Under the pieces are notes generated by a model. The model was given only the letters and a program-made list of their open reading frames with translations. It made no database searches and was not told the DNA's origin. A program made the position numbers and the translations under genes. 64,000 nt of DNA from JAUPVL01 sp964512085 (lineage in GTDB: Bacteria > Patescibacteriota > Saccharimonadia > CAILAD01 > BJGX01): the NCBI GenBank assembly GCA_964512085.1, contig CAZEIU010000002.1:1-64000 (forward strand). Direction: 5' to 3'. Positions 1 to 7,599 of this stretch are shown here, one piece after another. Numbering within the stretch: position 1 is the stretch's first letter; each line of letters opens with the position of its first letter.

Positions 1-936
1 ATGATTTACAATGTAGTAGATTTTTTCTTAATGTACGCCCAAGTGGATAATTGGGTAGCAAAAGCTGATGTTCCTCAGCCCGAAAACATACTGGACAAAT
101 GGATACTATCTAAGTTGCAAGGCTTAATACTTGAAGTTACTACAAATATGAATCAATACAATCTAATGCATGCTACGAGGCCAATATACGAGTTTATTGA
201 TGGCTTAAGTAATTGGTATGTACGTCGTAGCCGAAAAAGATTTTGGAAGAGCGAAAACGATAGTGACAAGAGTCAGGCATACCACACTCTTTACTATGTG
301 TTGGTAGAGCTCGTTAAGCTTATAGCTCCGTTTGCGCCTTTTATGAGCGAAGATATTTACTCACAGCTTGTCGATACAGAAGATTCGGTGCACCTACAAG
401 ACTATCCGATTGTGAACAAAAAACTTATGTTTAGTGAAATCGAGAAAGAGATGGACGCAATTAGAGCTTTGATTACCGAAGGATTAAGAATGCGTAGTGA
501 AGCGCAAATAAAAGTAAGGCAACCGCTTGCTACTGCAACCATTGGATTGCCAATTGAGCTCAATAACGAATTAATTGATGTTGTAAGTGAAGAACTAAAT
601 GTTAAAAAAGTTGTAGTAAAAAACAGTGACCAGCCGGTTGTTGAGTTGGATACTAAAATTACTCCAGAATTAAAAAATGAGGGTATCGCGAGAGAGATAA
701 TTCGCAATGTTCAGCAAGCTAGAAAAGATGCTCTACTCGATGTAGATAACAGAATAGAGTTAATACTTAATAGCGATAGCAATGAGATTGTAGACGCTAT
801 TAATCAAAATAGTGAGTTGATAAAAAAAGAAGTGCTGGCTACAACATTAGAGCAAAGTGCAGCTCAATACGACTTTACAGTCGATGTCGAAATTGAAAAA
901 CAAAAATTAACAATTAGCCTTAAAAAAGCGAGCTAA
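1..936 (+). CDS. ileS: Isoleucyl-tRNA synthetase, C-terminal part (5' truncated by the window)
   Basis: This is the C-terminal end of a class I isoleucyl-tRNA synthetase, which charges tRNA-Ile in the cytoplasm. What is visible is the helical anticodon-binding domain, with the hallmark NWYVRRSRKRFW segment near residue 72 and LIAPFAPFMSEDIY near 105. A C-terminal extension follows, and there is no terminal Cys4 zinc finger. The ATG at base 1 is only the first codon of the window; the catalytic HIGH and KMSKS domains must lie upstream. rodA follows after 9 nt, so the two are probably co-transcribed. The family is clear; only the true start is unknown. Confidence 0.93.
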   Translation: MIYNVVDFFLMYAQVDNWVAKADVPQPENILDKWILSKLQGLILEVTTNMNQYNLMHATRPIYEFIDGLSNWYVRRSRKRFWKSENDSDKSQAYHTLYYVLVELVKLIAPFAPFMSEDIYSQLVDTEDSVHLQDYPIVNKKLMFSEIEKEMDAIRALITEGLRMRSEAQIKVRQPLATATIGLPIELNNELIDVVSEELNVKKVVVKNSDQPVVELDTKITPELKNEGIAREIIRNVQQARKDALLDVDNRIELILNSDSNEIVDAINQNSELIKKEVLATTLEQSAAQYDFTVDVEIEKQKLTISLKKAS

Positions 937-945
937 TTAGAACTT

Positions 946-2076
946 ATGCAGAATAAGGTTTTATTACAATTCAAGCGTTTTGACGGTATCTTGTTGGCAG
1001 CGACACTTTTGCTTATAGCCTTAGGACTTTTGATACTTTATTCATCAGGTCTTAGGTCTAGCGTAACTGCTTCGCAACTAGATACCAGTCGACAGATATT
1101 GTATGTAGCTGTCGGTTTTGTCTTGTTTTGGATGATGGCCAAAGTAGATTACAATCTTTGGGGTAATTATTCTCGTATATTGTATATTGTTATGCTCGTA
1201 CTTTTATTGATAGTAGAAATTTTTGGAGCAACTAGACTGGGAGCTACTAGATGGATAAATCTTGGGTTTTTTCAGTTTCAACCTTCAGAATTTGCTAAAT
1301 TAGCCTTAACTGTAGTGTTGGCAAAGTTTTTTTCGAAAAGCTACGAGCAAAGTGATAAATTTAAATATCTAGTAATTTCCTTGCTTTACTTATTGCCACC
1401 TCTAGTACTTGTATTGGCTCAACCCGATCTTGGTACAGCGCTGGTTCTTAGTGCGATTTGGTTTGCCATGGCGCTTACTAGCAGAATTAAAAAACGCTAC
1501 TTTCTAATTATGGCTGCTTCGCTTATTTTGTTATTCCCGCTTATTTATCCTCGTTTGGCGCCATACCAACAACAAAGAATTGCCACATTTTTAAATCCAA
1601 CTGCCGATCCGTCTAGTACCGGTTATAACGTTAATCAGGCAATAATTGCTGTAGGCTCGGGTGGTATGTTTGGTCAAGGCCTTAGCTCGGGAAGCCAGAG
1701 CCAAGGAAATTTCTTGCCCAGTCAACACACTGATTTTGTTTTTGCTGTCTTGAGTGAAAAACTTGGGTTTGTAGGGGGGGTTGTAAGTATATTTTTATAT
1801 ATTGTAGTTATATTGCGAGCCGTTTGGATTGCCAAAAACAGCTCTAATCGTTTTGGAACATTTTTGGCAATTGGCATAGCGACAATGTTTGGGTTTCATG
1901 TGCTGGTCAATATTGGTATGAATACAGGTTTACTACCAGTGACCGGTATACCTCTACCATTTATTTCGGCTGGTGGTACTAGCATGATAATCTCATTAAT
2001 ATCGATTGGTATGCTCGAAAGTATTTATGCCCGACGACGAAGTATGAGCATCAATACTAAAGAAATTTATGAGTAG
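946..2076 (+). CDS. rodA: Rod-shape peptidoglycan glycosyltransferase RodA (SEDS family)
   Basis: This is a polytopic SEDS protein of 376 residues, the usual length, with about ten hydrophobic segments. SEDS proteins polymerise lipid II into glycan strands together with a class B PBP. Family signatures include GATRWINLGFFQFQPSEFAK (about 99-118), the Q-PDLGTA stretch near 159-165, SQHTDFVFAVLSEKLG near 259-274 and the late PLPFISAGGTS. RodA is favoured over FtsW because the window also holds mreBCD and the PBP2 gene mrdA, though those lie 45 kb away. It follows ileS by 9 nt and overlaps the next gene by 8 nt, which suggests one transcript. FtsW remains possible. Confidence 0.88.
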   Translation: MQNKVLLQFKRFDGILLAATLLLIALGLLILYSSGLRSSVTASQLDTSRQILYVAVGFVLFWMMAKVDYNLWGNYSRILYIVMLVLLLIVEIFGATRLGATRWINLGFFQFQPSEFAKLALTVVLAKFFSKSYEQSDKFKYLVISLLYLLPPLVLVLAQPDLGTALVLSAIWFAMALTSRIKKRYFLIMAASLILLFPLIYPRLAPYQQQRIATFLNPTADPSSTGYNVNQAIIAVGSGGMFGQGLSSGSQSQGNFLPSQHTDFVFAVLSEKLGFVGGVVSIFLYIVVILRAVWIAKNSSNRFGTFLAIGIATMFGFHVLVNIGMNTGLLPVTGIPLPFISAGGTSMIISLISIGMLESIYARRRSMSINTKEIYE

Positions 2077-2635
2077 AAGAGTATTAATAAAACGAAGCCT
2101 TAACTTATTATTAATTATCATTGTTGGCGTTACCATAACCTATGCGGGTATAAGAAATCACACCAACACTTATTCGTCTCGAGGTACCAATAGCCCTACT
2201 TACAAAGTAGTACAGGTGCTCGATGGTGATACAGCCAAACTTAATATAAACGGACAAATTAGAACTGTCAGATTTATAGGCATGGACACACCCGAGGTAG
2301 TTGATCCGCGCAAGGTAGTACAGTGCTTTGGTAGAGAAGCAAGTAGCAAAGGGCACCAATTATTAGATAACCAGAGCGTCGGCATAGAATACGACGACTC
2401 GGTCGGTCGACAAGATAAGTACGGCCGACTACTTGGCTATATAATATTGCCAAACGGTGAAATTTATAACAAAAAGATGATTGCCGATGGATTTGCTCAT
2501 GAGTATACCTATCAAAACCAGACGTATAAGTATCAGGCTGAATTTAGGCAGGCTCAAGCGAATGCTAAGCAAAATAATCTCGGGCTTTGGAATATCAACA
2601 CATGTGGCGGAGACACAACTAAACCTGCTGTATAA
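2069..2635 (+). CDS. Secreted or membrane-anchored thermonuclease (SNase-like)
   Basis: This is a staphylococcal-nuclease fold phosphodiesterase of 188 residues with an N-terminal hydrophobic segment (about 11-27), so it is exported. The calcium and catalytic positions are readable: LDGDT (51-55), the VRFIGMDTPE block with R68 and E76 (matching R35 and E43 of the S. aureus enzyme), and R120 in KYGRLLGY (matching R87). It probably degrades external DNA or RNA, which would suit an organism that salvages nucleotides. The start overlaps rodA by 8 nt, suggesting translational coupling. Cys86 and Cys179 could form a disulfide. Confidence 0.9.
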   Translation: MSRRVLIKRSLNLLLIIIVGVTITYAGIRNHTNTYSSRGTNSPTYKVVQVLDGDTAKLNINGQIRTVRFIGMDTPEVVDPRKVVQCFGREASSKGHQLLDNQSVGIEYDDSVGRQDKYGRLLGYIILPNGEIYNKKMIADGFAHEYTYQNQTYKYQAEFRQAQANAKQNNLGLWNINTCGGDTTKPAV

Positions 2636-2636
2636 T
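2631..2636 (+). promoter_or_regulatory. -10 box TATAAT ahead of the 2653 gene
   Basis: TATAAT overlaps the end of the nuclease gene and sits 16 nt before the next ATG, giving a very short leader. No convincing -35 was seen. Confidence 0.45.
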
Positions 2637-2652
2637 ATAAACAAATAAAACT

Positions 2653-3156
2653 ATGCCGAATCCTAAATATGAAAATTATTCTGAAGATAAAAAGATAAGA
2701 GAACACCAACTTATTGAAGAATTTTTGCGTATTTGTCCTGACTTTGATGACTACAAATTTGTAAGATTCTCAGAAAATCCAGATATGGTATATCAAAAAG
2801 GTTCTAATGTGTTAGGCTTTGATAGCGTTATAATTTCTGATGATCAAGCAAGTATTGATTGCTATTTTGAAGAGTCCATGTGTCAAATCGGCATACCATC
2901 ACGCCTAAGTGAAGAAGAAAAAAACGACAAAATAACAATATTTTTTGAGAACAAACTTTTTAAACACTTTCGGCGTTATGATGTGCCGACCGTACTTGTT
3001 TTTTCTCTAGTAGATACTGAACCCACAACTTATACTCAGTTAATAAATGTAGCAAAGAGATTTGCTTTACCAGAGTTTGAGATGTTTAATATTGTTGATT
3101 ATTATATTACCGACTCTCATAACTACCAAAAAATTACCAAAACCAAACCGATTTAA
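2653..3156 (+). CDS. Conserved hypothetical protein, 167 aa
   Basis: I do not recognise this protein. It is soluble, mixed alpha/beta and acidic, with no signal peptide. The run ENPDMVYQKG followed by LGFDSVIISD loosely recalls the E-PD...D core of PD-(D/E)XK proteins, but the spacing is not diagnostic, so no nuclease role is claimed. It starts at an ATG 16 nt after a TATAAT box and has no strong Shine-Dalgarno. It ends just before the heliorhodopsin promoter and so is probably its own unit. Confidence 0.6.
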   Translation: MPNPKYENYSEDKKIREHQLIEEFLRICPDFDDYKFVRFSENPDMVYQKGSNVLGFDSVIISDDQASIDCYFEESMCQIGIPSRLSEEEKNDKITIFFENKLFKHFRRYDVPTVLVFSLVDTEPTTYTQLINVAKRFALPEFEMFNIVDYYITDSHNYQKITKTKPI

Positions 3157-3180
3157 TTAATTATATATATTTGTTATAAT
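3152..3180 (+). promoter_or_regulatory. Promoter of the heliorhodopsin unit
   Basis: TTTAAT, a 17-bp spacer, then a perfect TATAAT (3175-3180). The presumed initially transcribed region contains TTAAGCATAAGCATT, a motif also found at other promoters in the window. Confidence 0.6.
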
Positions 3181-3207
3181 TTAAGCATAAGCATTAAAGA
3201 GGAACAT

Positions 3208-3978
3208 ATGGCTAAAAAAATAACTATAGAAAAATTGCGACGTTTTAATTTTATAATGGTGCCAATCTTTGCGCTACAAGGCATTGCAATGCTTTTACTT
3301 GCCAAAGATTTTAAATTACCTGTTACTGCCAGTTATTTAACCTTTAATGCAGCTACCCAAACACTTATACCAGCTACCAAAACATTGTTTGAGGTGCCAT
3401 TAGCTTGGCTGGTAGCGGGCTTTTTGTTTATGAGCATGACAGCTCATCTTATTATTTCTACTATTTGGTACAGAGGCTACAAAAAAGATTTATCGAAAGG
3501 CATGAACCGAGCTCGCTGGATAGAATACTCAGTTTCGGCCAGTACTATGATAGTTGCCATTGCGATGCTCGTAGGAATTTATGATTTGGCAAGTTTAATA
3601 ATGCTCTTTACCCTAGTAATGGTAATGAATCTTTGCGGACTTGTTATGGAGGTACATAATCAAACCACCAACAAAACCAAATGGATAAGTTATATTGTGG
3701 GTTGTATAGCCGGCATTGTTCCATGGATAGCAATTGGAGTATATTTTTGGGCCTCTGATACTTATGGCGCAGGACAAATTCCAACCTTTGTATATTACAT
3801 CTACATAAGTATATTTATTTTCTTCAACTGCTTTGCTCTTAACATGTTCTTGCAGTACAAAAAATGGGGACCATGGAAGAACTATCTTTTTGGTGAAAGA
3901 GTTTATATTATTCTAAGCCTTGTAGCCAAAAGCGCCCTAGCTTGGCAGGTATTTGCCGGCACCCTAAGACCAATGTAG
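3208..3978 (+). CDS. Heliorhodopsin
   Basis: This is a seven-helix retinal protein of the heliorhodopsin family, 256 residues long; the family is typically about 250-260. The seventh helix carries the retinal-binding lysine K241 in SLVAKSALAWQVFAGTLRP, which is strongly diagnostic. The third helix carries RWIEYSVSAS, with E106 as the expected Schiff-base counterion, and H80 lies in TAHLI. These match K241, E107 and H80 of heliorhodopsin 48C12 from established knowledge. Heliorhodopsins are inverted relative to type-1 rhodopsins and mostly show no proton pumping; their role is unsettled (photosensor, enzyme regulation or ion movement). The RBS is GAGGAA. The next gene starts 10 nt downstream. 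No carotenoid cleavage or retinal synthesis gene is in the window, so retinal may come from the host or surroundings. Confidence 0.95.
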   Translation: MAKKITIEKLRRFNFIMVPIFALQGIAMLLLAKDFKLPVTASYLTFNAATQTLIPATKTLFEVPLAWLVAGFLFMSMTAHLIISTIWYRGYKKDLSKGMNRARWIEYSVSASTMIVAIAMLVGIYDLASLIMLFTLVMVMNLCGLVMEVHNQTTNKTKWISYIVGCIAGIVPWIAIGVYFWASDTYGAGQIPTFVYYIYISIFIFFNCFALNMFLQYKKWGPWKNYLFGERVYIILSLVAKSALAWQVFAGTLRPM

Positions 3979-3988
3979 TTGGCTAAAG

Positions 3989-4495
3989 ATGTCAAAAAAA
4001 ATATGTGTTACCGATAAGTTTCAAAAAAATTATTGTTATGATTTAACAGCTCAAGAAGGCAAAGATTTTGCAATAGATTTTAAGCCCGAACTTACGCCCA
4101 AACAAATGCTTAAACTAGGAGTCTTTGGTGGCGAGTATTTTGCCGATAAACCCAGCGATTTACCAACTGATTGGGTTGCGTCAGCCAAACTATCAGACGA
4201 ATATAATGAGCACATGAATTTCTTTGGCGTAAAAGCGAGCCAGCCTCGCGAGGTGTGGCTCAAAAAAGGCTGGATTAATGAAGATTATGATCCAAGGGGT
4301 TGGTTTCAGTGGTACTGTCGGTATTACCTTGGCAGAAGAATAAAAGGTTATGATGACTGGCAAATAAAGAGATGGAAGGCAATTAAGCGACACATTGCTC
4401 AATTACAAAAATCTTGCACAAAAGGCGACCTAAATTGTCGTCCTGTTCAGCGCCAAGCAATACTGCATTGGGCCTATGATAGTCGTAATCTCTAA
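3989..4495 (+). CDS. Conserved W/Y-rich protein of unknown function, coupled to heliorhodopsin
   Basis: This is a soluble 168-residue protein with no signal peptide or membrane segment. The C-terminal half has a striking aromatic/basic block, DPRGWFQWYCRYYLGRR (about 101-117), followed by DDWQIKRWKAIKRHIAQL and a basic cysteine pair, with GVFGGEYF earlier. I recall similar blocks in uncharacterised proteins from both bacteria and microbial eukaryotes, but I know of no assigned function. It begins 10 nt after the heliorhodopsin stop and shares its promoter, so it is a candidate partner or output protein. The 3' end overlaps the convergent sortase gene by 4 nt. Confidence 0.8.
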   Translation: MSKKICVTDKFQKNYCYDLTAQEGKDFAIDFKPELTPKQMLKLGVFGGEYFADKPSDLPTDWVASAKLSDEYNEHMNFFGVKASQPREVWLKKGWINEDYDPRGWFQWYCRYYLGRRIKGYDDWQIKRWKAIKRHIAQLQKSCTKGDLNCRPVQRQAILHWAYDSRNL

Positions 4496-5097
4496 ACAGC
4501 TTTTGGCGTAATTAAATCAAAGTACATAAGTTTGCGGTATTCATCAAAGATACCATCGCAAGTAATTAGCACCAAATGGGGGCTAGAAGGTTTTTCGTAC
4601 ATTACATCGGTATTGTTAGGACTAACTCTTTTAGTGGTTGATAATGCATAGGTCCATTTTTGCGATTTTTCGTCGGTAATAATAACAACTCCACCAGCAT
4701 CTAGCTGTTTTACTTTGCCAAACAAATGATTTTTGCTATGGGCATAGAGTACTGTTTGGGCGCCACTGGTAGTGAGCTTAGATGTAGGCTCGGCAAAATA
4801 TGCGGCAGAGTCAGAAATGTTCCAAGACGCTGTTTTGGCATTGTAAGAGCCAAGCTCTATGGGCAAATTGAGATTTAGTTGCGGCACACTAATAGCTACC
4901 GGTTGAGTATTGAGCGAATACTCAATTTTTGCAGGCAACTCAAATTTGGTTGAGGTGTCGCTCATTGTAGTTCTATAAACCAAGGCTTTGCTTTCGGCAA
5001 TTGTATGCGCGCCTAATTGCAAAACGCCAAAACTCGCACTTGCAAAATATATTACAAGTACGAGTAGAGCAATGAAAAATTTGTTTTTGACTGACAT
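4492..5097 (-). CDS. Sortase (LPxTG-type cysteine transpeptidase)
   Basis: This is a membrane-anchored sortase of 201 residues. A hydrophobic segment (about 6-24) acts as a signal anchor, followed by a linker and the beta-barrel domain. Catalytic residues are H120 in LYAHSKNHLF, C180 in LVLITCDG and R188 in DEYRKLMYFDL, the standard His-Cys-Arg triad. It would cleave a sorting signal and attach the protein to the cell wall. A likely substrate, the 5120-5791 gene, lies directly upstream in the same operon with a 22-nt gap, and other candidates are at 6072 and 21108. It resembles class D-F housekeeping enzymes more than class B; the exact class is not resolved by eye. Confidence 0.92.
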   Translation of the reverse strand: MSVKNKFFIALLVLVIYFASASFGVLQLGAHTIAESKALVYRTTMSDTSTKFELPAKIEYSLNTQPVAISVPQLNLNLPIELGSYNAKTASWNISDSAAYFAEPTSKLTTSGAQTVLYAHSKNHLFGKVKQLDAGGVVIITDEKSQKWTYALSTTKRVSPNNTDVMYEKPSSPHLVLITCDGIFDEYRKLMYFDLITPKAV

Positions 5098-5119
5098 GAG
5101 TTTTCTTTAAACCTTGAGA

Positions 5120-5791
5120 TTAAAAGAATCTGCTGCGTAGTGCGCGAACACCTAGACCAACTACGCTAGATAGGGCACCGAGCGCCAAGAAGGCGTTGGT
5201 TTGGCCGCTACCGTCTGTATAAGGTAGAGTTTTTACAGCTGATGCAGTTGTAGCAGTTGGGGTAGTTGGAGTGGTTGGATTTTCACCACCTTGACCACCT
5301 TTTATACAATTGCCTTGCTCGTCGAAGTAATAACCAAATGGTAATTCTGATTGTACGCCATCGATGTTAGGGCAAACATCTTTTACGACAACTACGTAAT
5401 TACAATCATTTTCCCAAATAGCTTGACCTTCTGGCCAGTTTAAACCCTCTGGATGGGCGGCTGTAGGTGGAATAATGTCACCCCAAAAATCCTGATTAGT
5501 GTTATTAAACAAAGGCCCTTTATGTTCTGAAAAGTGATCTCCTTTGCCTTGATCTGCACCGGTTTCGTTATTACTAGTTCCATCTACAGCACTTAAACTA
5601 ACCTTTTCTTGATTATATGGATTTCCTACTGGTCCACCGCCGTTACCATTACTAGGGTTGGGCTGGTGACTATGACAAATAGTAACCTTTGGCTCTGGAA
5701 CATCTTCTTTTACTGCAGCAAACGCAGTTTTTGATTGCAAAACTACAACTGCAACAGCCGCCAGTGCTACAAACATTAAATATTTTTTCAT
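5120..5791 (-). CDS. Secreted surface protein with C-terminal LPYTD sorting signal
   Basis: This 223-residue protein has an N-terminal signal peptide (hydrophobic to about residue 25, ending in AFA) and a cysteine-containing globular part. A Thr/Pro-rich stretch (about 170-182) precedes a C-terminal cell-wall signal: LPYTD (189-193), a hydrophobic helix and the basic tail RALRSRFF. The fifth position is Asp rather than Gly, so the motif is a variant. Function is unknown; ICHSHQPNPSNG near the N-terminus and the overall layout resemble small extracellular domains of unknown role. The RBS AAGGAGG is strong. The partner sortase follows in the same operon. Confidence 0.85.
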   Translation of the reverse strand: MKKYLMFVALAAVAVVVLQSKTAFAAVKEDVPEPKVTICHSHQPNPSNGNGGGPVGNPYNQEKVSLSAVDGTSNNETGADQGKGDHFSEHKGPLFNNTNQDFWGDIIPPTAAHPEGLNWPEGQAIWENDCNYVVVVKDVCPNIDGVQSELPFGYYFDEQGNCIKGGQGGENPTTPTTPTATTASAVKTLPYTDGSGQTNAFLALGALSSVVGLGVRALRSRFF

Positions 5792-5840
5792 TTTTCCTCC
5801 TTATTTATATATTTCTGTACTGATGGTACTCTTACACACA

Positions 5841-5869
5841 TTGACAATGCAAGCATAAGATTATTTAAT
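5841..5869 (+). promoter_or_regulatory. Promoter-like TTGACA/17/TTTAAT with AAGCATAA spacer
   Basis: Perfect TTGACA (5841-5846), 17-bp spacer containing AAGCATAAG, then TTTAAT (5864-5869). It lies in the divergent region between the LPYTD gene and the LPNTG gene and reads toward the latter. Confidence 0.55.
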
Positions 5870-5940
5870 ATTGTTATGGTTATAAGATATTAATGTAAAT
5901 ACTAAATTATGCTTAAGGTTACAATTAAGCATTAAAAGTA

Positions 5941-5969
5941 TTGACAAAAAACTAATATGGGTGTAAAAT
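5941..5969 (+). promoter_or_regulatory. Strong promoter for the LPNTG/glycosyltransferase unit
   Basis: Perfect TTGACA (5941-5946), exactly 17 bp, then TAAAAT (5964-5969). The start of transcription is expected near 5976, about 20 nt before a terminator-like hairpin. Confidence 0.8.
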
Positions 5970-5997
5970 ACTACTTAGAATTAATTTATTACTTACG

Positions 5998-6024
5998 GAG
6001 GGTTTAGCCCTCTTTTTTGTTTTT
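5998..6024 (+). terminator. Terminator-like attenuator upstream of the LPNTG gene
   Basis: A GAGGG/CCCTC stem with a 5-nt loop is followed by six T residues and a second T run. It lies between the promoter at 5941 and the ATG at 6072, with no gene before it, so it would make a transcript of only about 45 nt unless transcription reads through. That is the arrangement of an attenuator or a small RNA. Confidence 0.65.
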
Positions 6025-6071
6025 ATAGACATTAAAATTGTTGCTAAACCCACCAAATAAAAGGAGTAGAC

Positions 6072-6272
6072 ATGTATAACGGACAAGGTGGCGCAATAAT
6101 GGGTGGAATAGGCACAACTGCTACTGCAGCTGGTGCAGCTGGCATTGCAGTATTGCCAAATACTGGCGCTAATATTGCTCTTACAGTATTGAGTGCATTG
6201 ACTTTGGCAATTGGGCTAACTGTATTGGTTAGTTTTGTAGCATCGCGCATAATGATTGCTCGCCAGAAATAA
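6072..6272 (+). CDS. 66-residue LPNTG mini surface protein
   Basis: This is almost nothing but a sorting signal. A Gly/Ala/Thr-rich head (1-27) leads into LPNTG (28-32), one transmembrane helix (about 35-57) and the positive tail ASRIMIARQK. No classical cleavable signal peptide is present, although the head is mildly hydrophobic. It should be a sortase substrate or a membrane-retained peptide. The strong AAGGAG RBS and strong promoter suggest high expression. The family-2 glycosyltransferase starts 27 nt downstream, so they are likely co-transcribed. No function is known; a wall-attached anchor or acceptor for a glycopolymer is one inference. Confidence 0.8.
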   Translation: MYNGQGGAIMGGIGTTATAAGAAGIAVLPNTGANIALTVLSALTLAIGLTVLVSFVASRIMIARQK

Positions 6273-6299
6273 TTATTCAATAGCTAGGAACAAATCAAA

Positions 6300-7556
6300 A
6301 TGATGACAATAATATTTTATACAATATTGTTTCTTTGCTTTGTTAATCTTTTTCGTATCGCTTTTTATCTGATAGCCAGCGATATATATAGTGTTAAATT
6401 AGCCAAACAAAAGAATTCAAGAAAATACCGAAATTTACCTACAATATCGGTACTCGTACCTGTACACAATGAAGAGCACACCATTGAACGTTGTTTGGCG
6501 TCTGTAGTAAATAGTAATTATCCGAGCAGTAAATTAGAATTAATAGTTTGTAACGATGGTTCTACCGACAAATCAAAACAAATTATTCATAAGTTTAAAA
6601 AAGACAATAAGAATAAATGTAAAATTCGGCTTATTAATCGACCACAAAAGGGTAAGGCTGCGGTACTAAACTATGGCTTGCGACGAGTCGCCAAGAATCA
6701 ATTAGTAATGTGCCTTGACTCAGACTCATATCTAGACCCAATGGCCCTAAGAAACGCTGTTGAGCATTTTAGAGACAGAGGTGTTTTAGCGCTCTCTAGC
6801 AATGTAAATATTATTGAAGACAATTCTTTGCTATCATTGTTGCAACGATTTGAATACTTAGTTTGTTATCAAATGAAAAAAGGTCAAGCAGAATTTGGGG
6901 TTGAGTACATAGTAGGTGGAATTGGTTCGATGTTTCGTAGAAGTGCATTAGATAAAGTAGCTTATTACGATACCAATACAATGACTGAAGACATAGACCT
7001 CACATTAAAAATAATTGTAAACAAAACTCATCAACAAAAAATTGCTTATGCAGCAGACAGCATAGTTTACACCGAAGCAGCTCACTCAATAAAAGAATTA
7101 ATGAAGCAAAGATATCGCTGGAAGTTTGGTAGAAACCAAACCTATTTAAAAAACAATAATTACTTTTTTTCAAACAATAAGCGACATAATAAAAGAGTAG
7201 CTTGGTTTATGATTCCATTCTCAATAGTACAAGATATGCTCTTTTTGCTTGAACCATTTGTAATAGCTTACTTTTTATTTATTGTTATCTACTTTGGCGA
7301 TTACCGAACAATAGTTACCGCACTAACTGTACTTAGTACATATTTACTTTTTAATATTTGGAGCAGTCAACACCTGAGAGCAAAAGACAAAATCAGATTT
7401 TCACTTTTATCTCCTCTTATGTATTTTCTTATGTATGTTTTGGCGTGGGCTGAGTATTACGCACTTATTAAGTCACTTATAGATTTGCCCAAGCTCAAAC
7501 AAAGCATTGCCCAAAAGCACATTGTCTGGAACTCGCCAGCTCGCAAAAAAGCTTAA
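6300..7556 (+). CDS. Processive family-2 glycosyltransferase (PgaC/HAS/NodC-like)
   Basis: This 418-residue membrane glycosyltransferase has an N-terminal hydrophobic segment, then a GT-A domain with ISVLVPVHNEEHTIERCL, VCNDGSTD and the DSDSYLDP metal-binding motif. Next come the TEDIDLT acid/base region and KQRYRWKFGRNQ, the QxxRW motif of processive enzymes. Several membrane segments follow (about 300-390). Such enzymes polymerise beta-linked N-acetylglucosamine, hyaluronan or similar and extrude the chain. The substrate cannot be told from the sequence. It lies directly after the LPNTG mini-protein and ends ahead of a minus-strand terminator. Confidence 0.9.
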   Translation: MMTIIFYTILFLCFVNLFRIAFYLIASDIYSVKLAKQKNSRKYRNLPTISVLVPVHNEEHTIERCLASVVNSNYPSSKLELIVCNDGSTDKSKQIIHKFKKDNKNKCKIRLINRPQKGKAAVLNYGLRRVAKNQLVMCLDSDSYLDPMALRNAVEHFRDRGVLALSSNVNIIEDNSLLSLLQRFEYLVCYQMKKGQAEFGVEYIVGGIGSMFRRSALDKVAYYDTNTMTEDIDLTLKIIVNKTHQQKIAYAADSIVYTEAAHSIKELMKQRYRWKFGRNQTYLKNNNYFFSNNKRHNKRVAWFMIPFSIVQDMLFLLEPFVIAYFLFIVIYFGDYRTIVTALTVLSTYLLFNIWSSQHLRAKDKIRFSLLSPLMYFLMYVLAWAEYYALIKSLIDLPKLKQSIAQKHIVWNSPARKKA

Positions 7557-7570
7557 AGCTTATAAAAGTA

Positions 7571-7597
7571 AAAACCCCAACTAGAGATGTTGGGGTA
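7571..7597 (-). terminator. Rho-independent terminator of the 7600 gene
   Basis: CCCCAAC/GTTGGGG stem with a 7-nt loop. Read on the minus strand it is followed by TTTTTAC, directly after the 7600-7818 gene. Confidence 0.7.
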
Positions 7598-7599
7598 GA

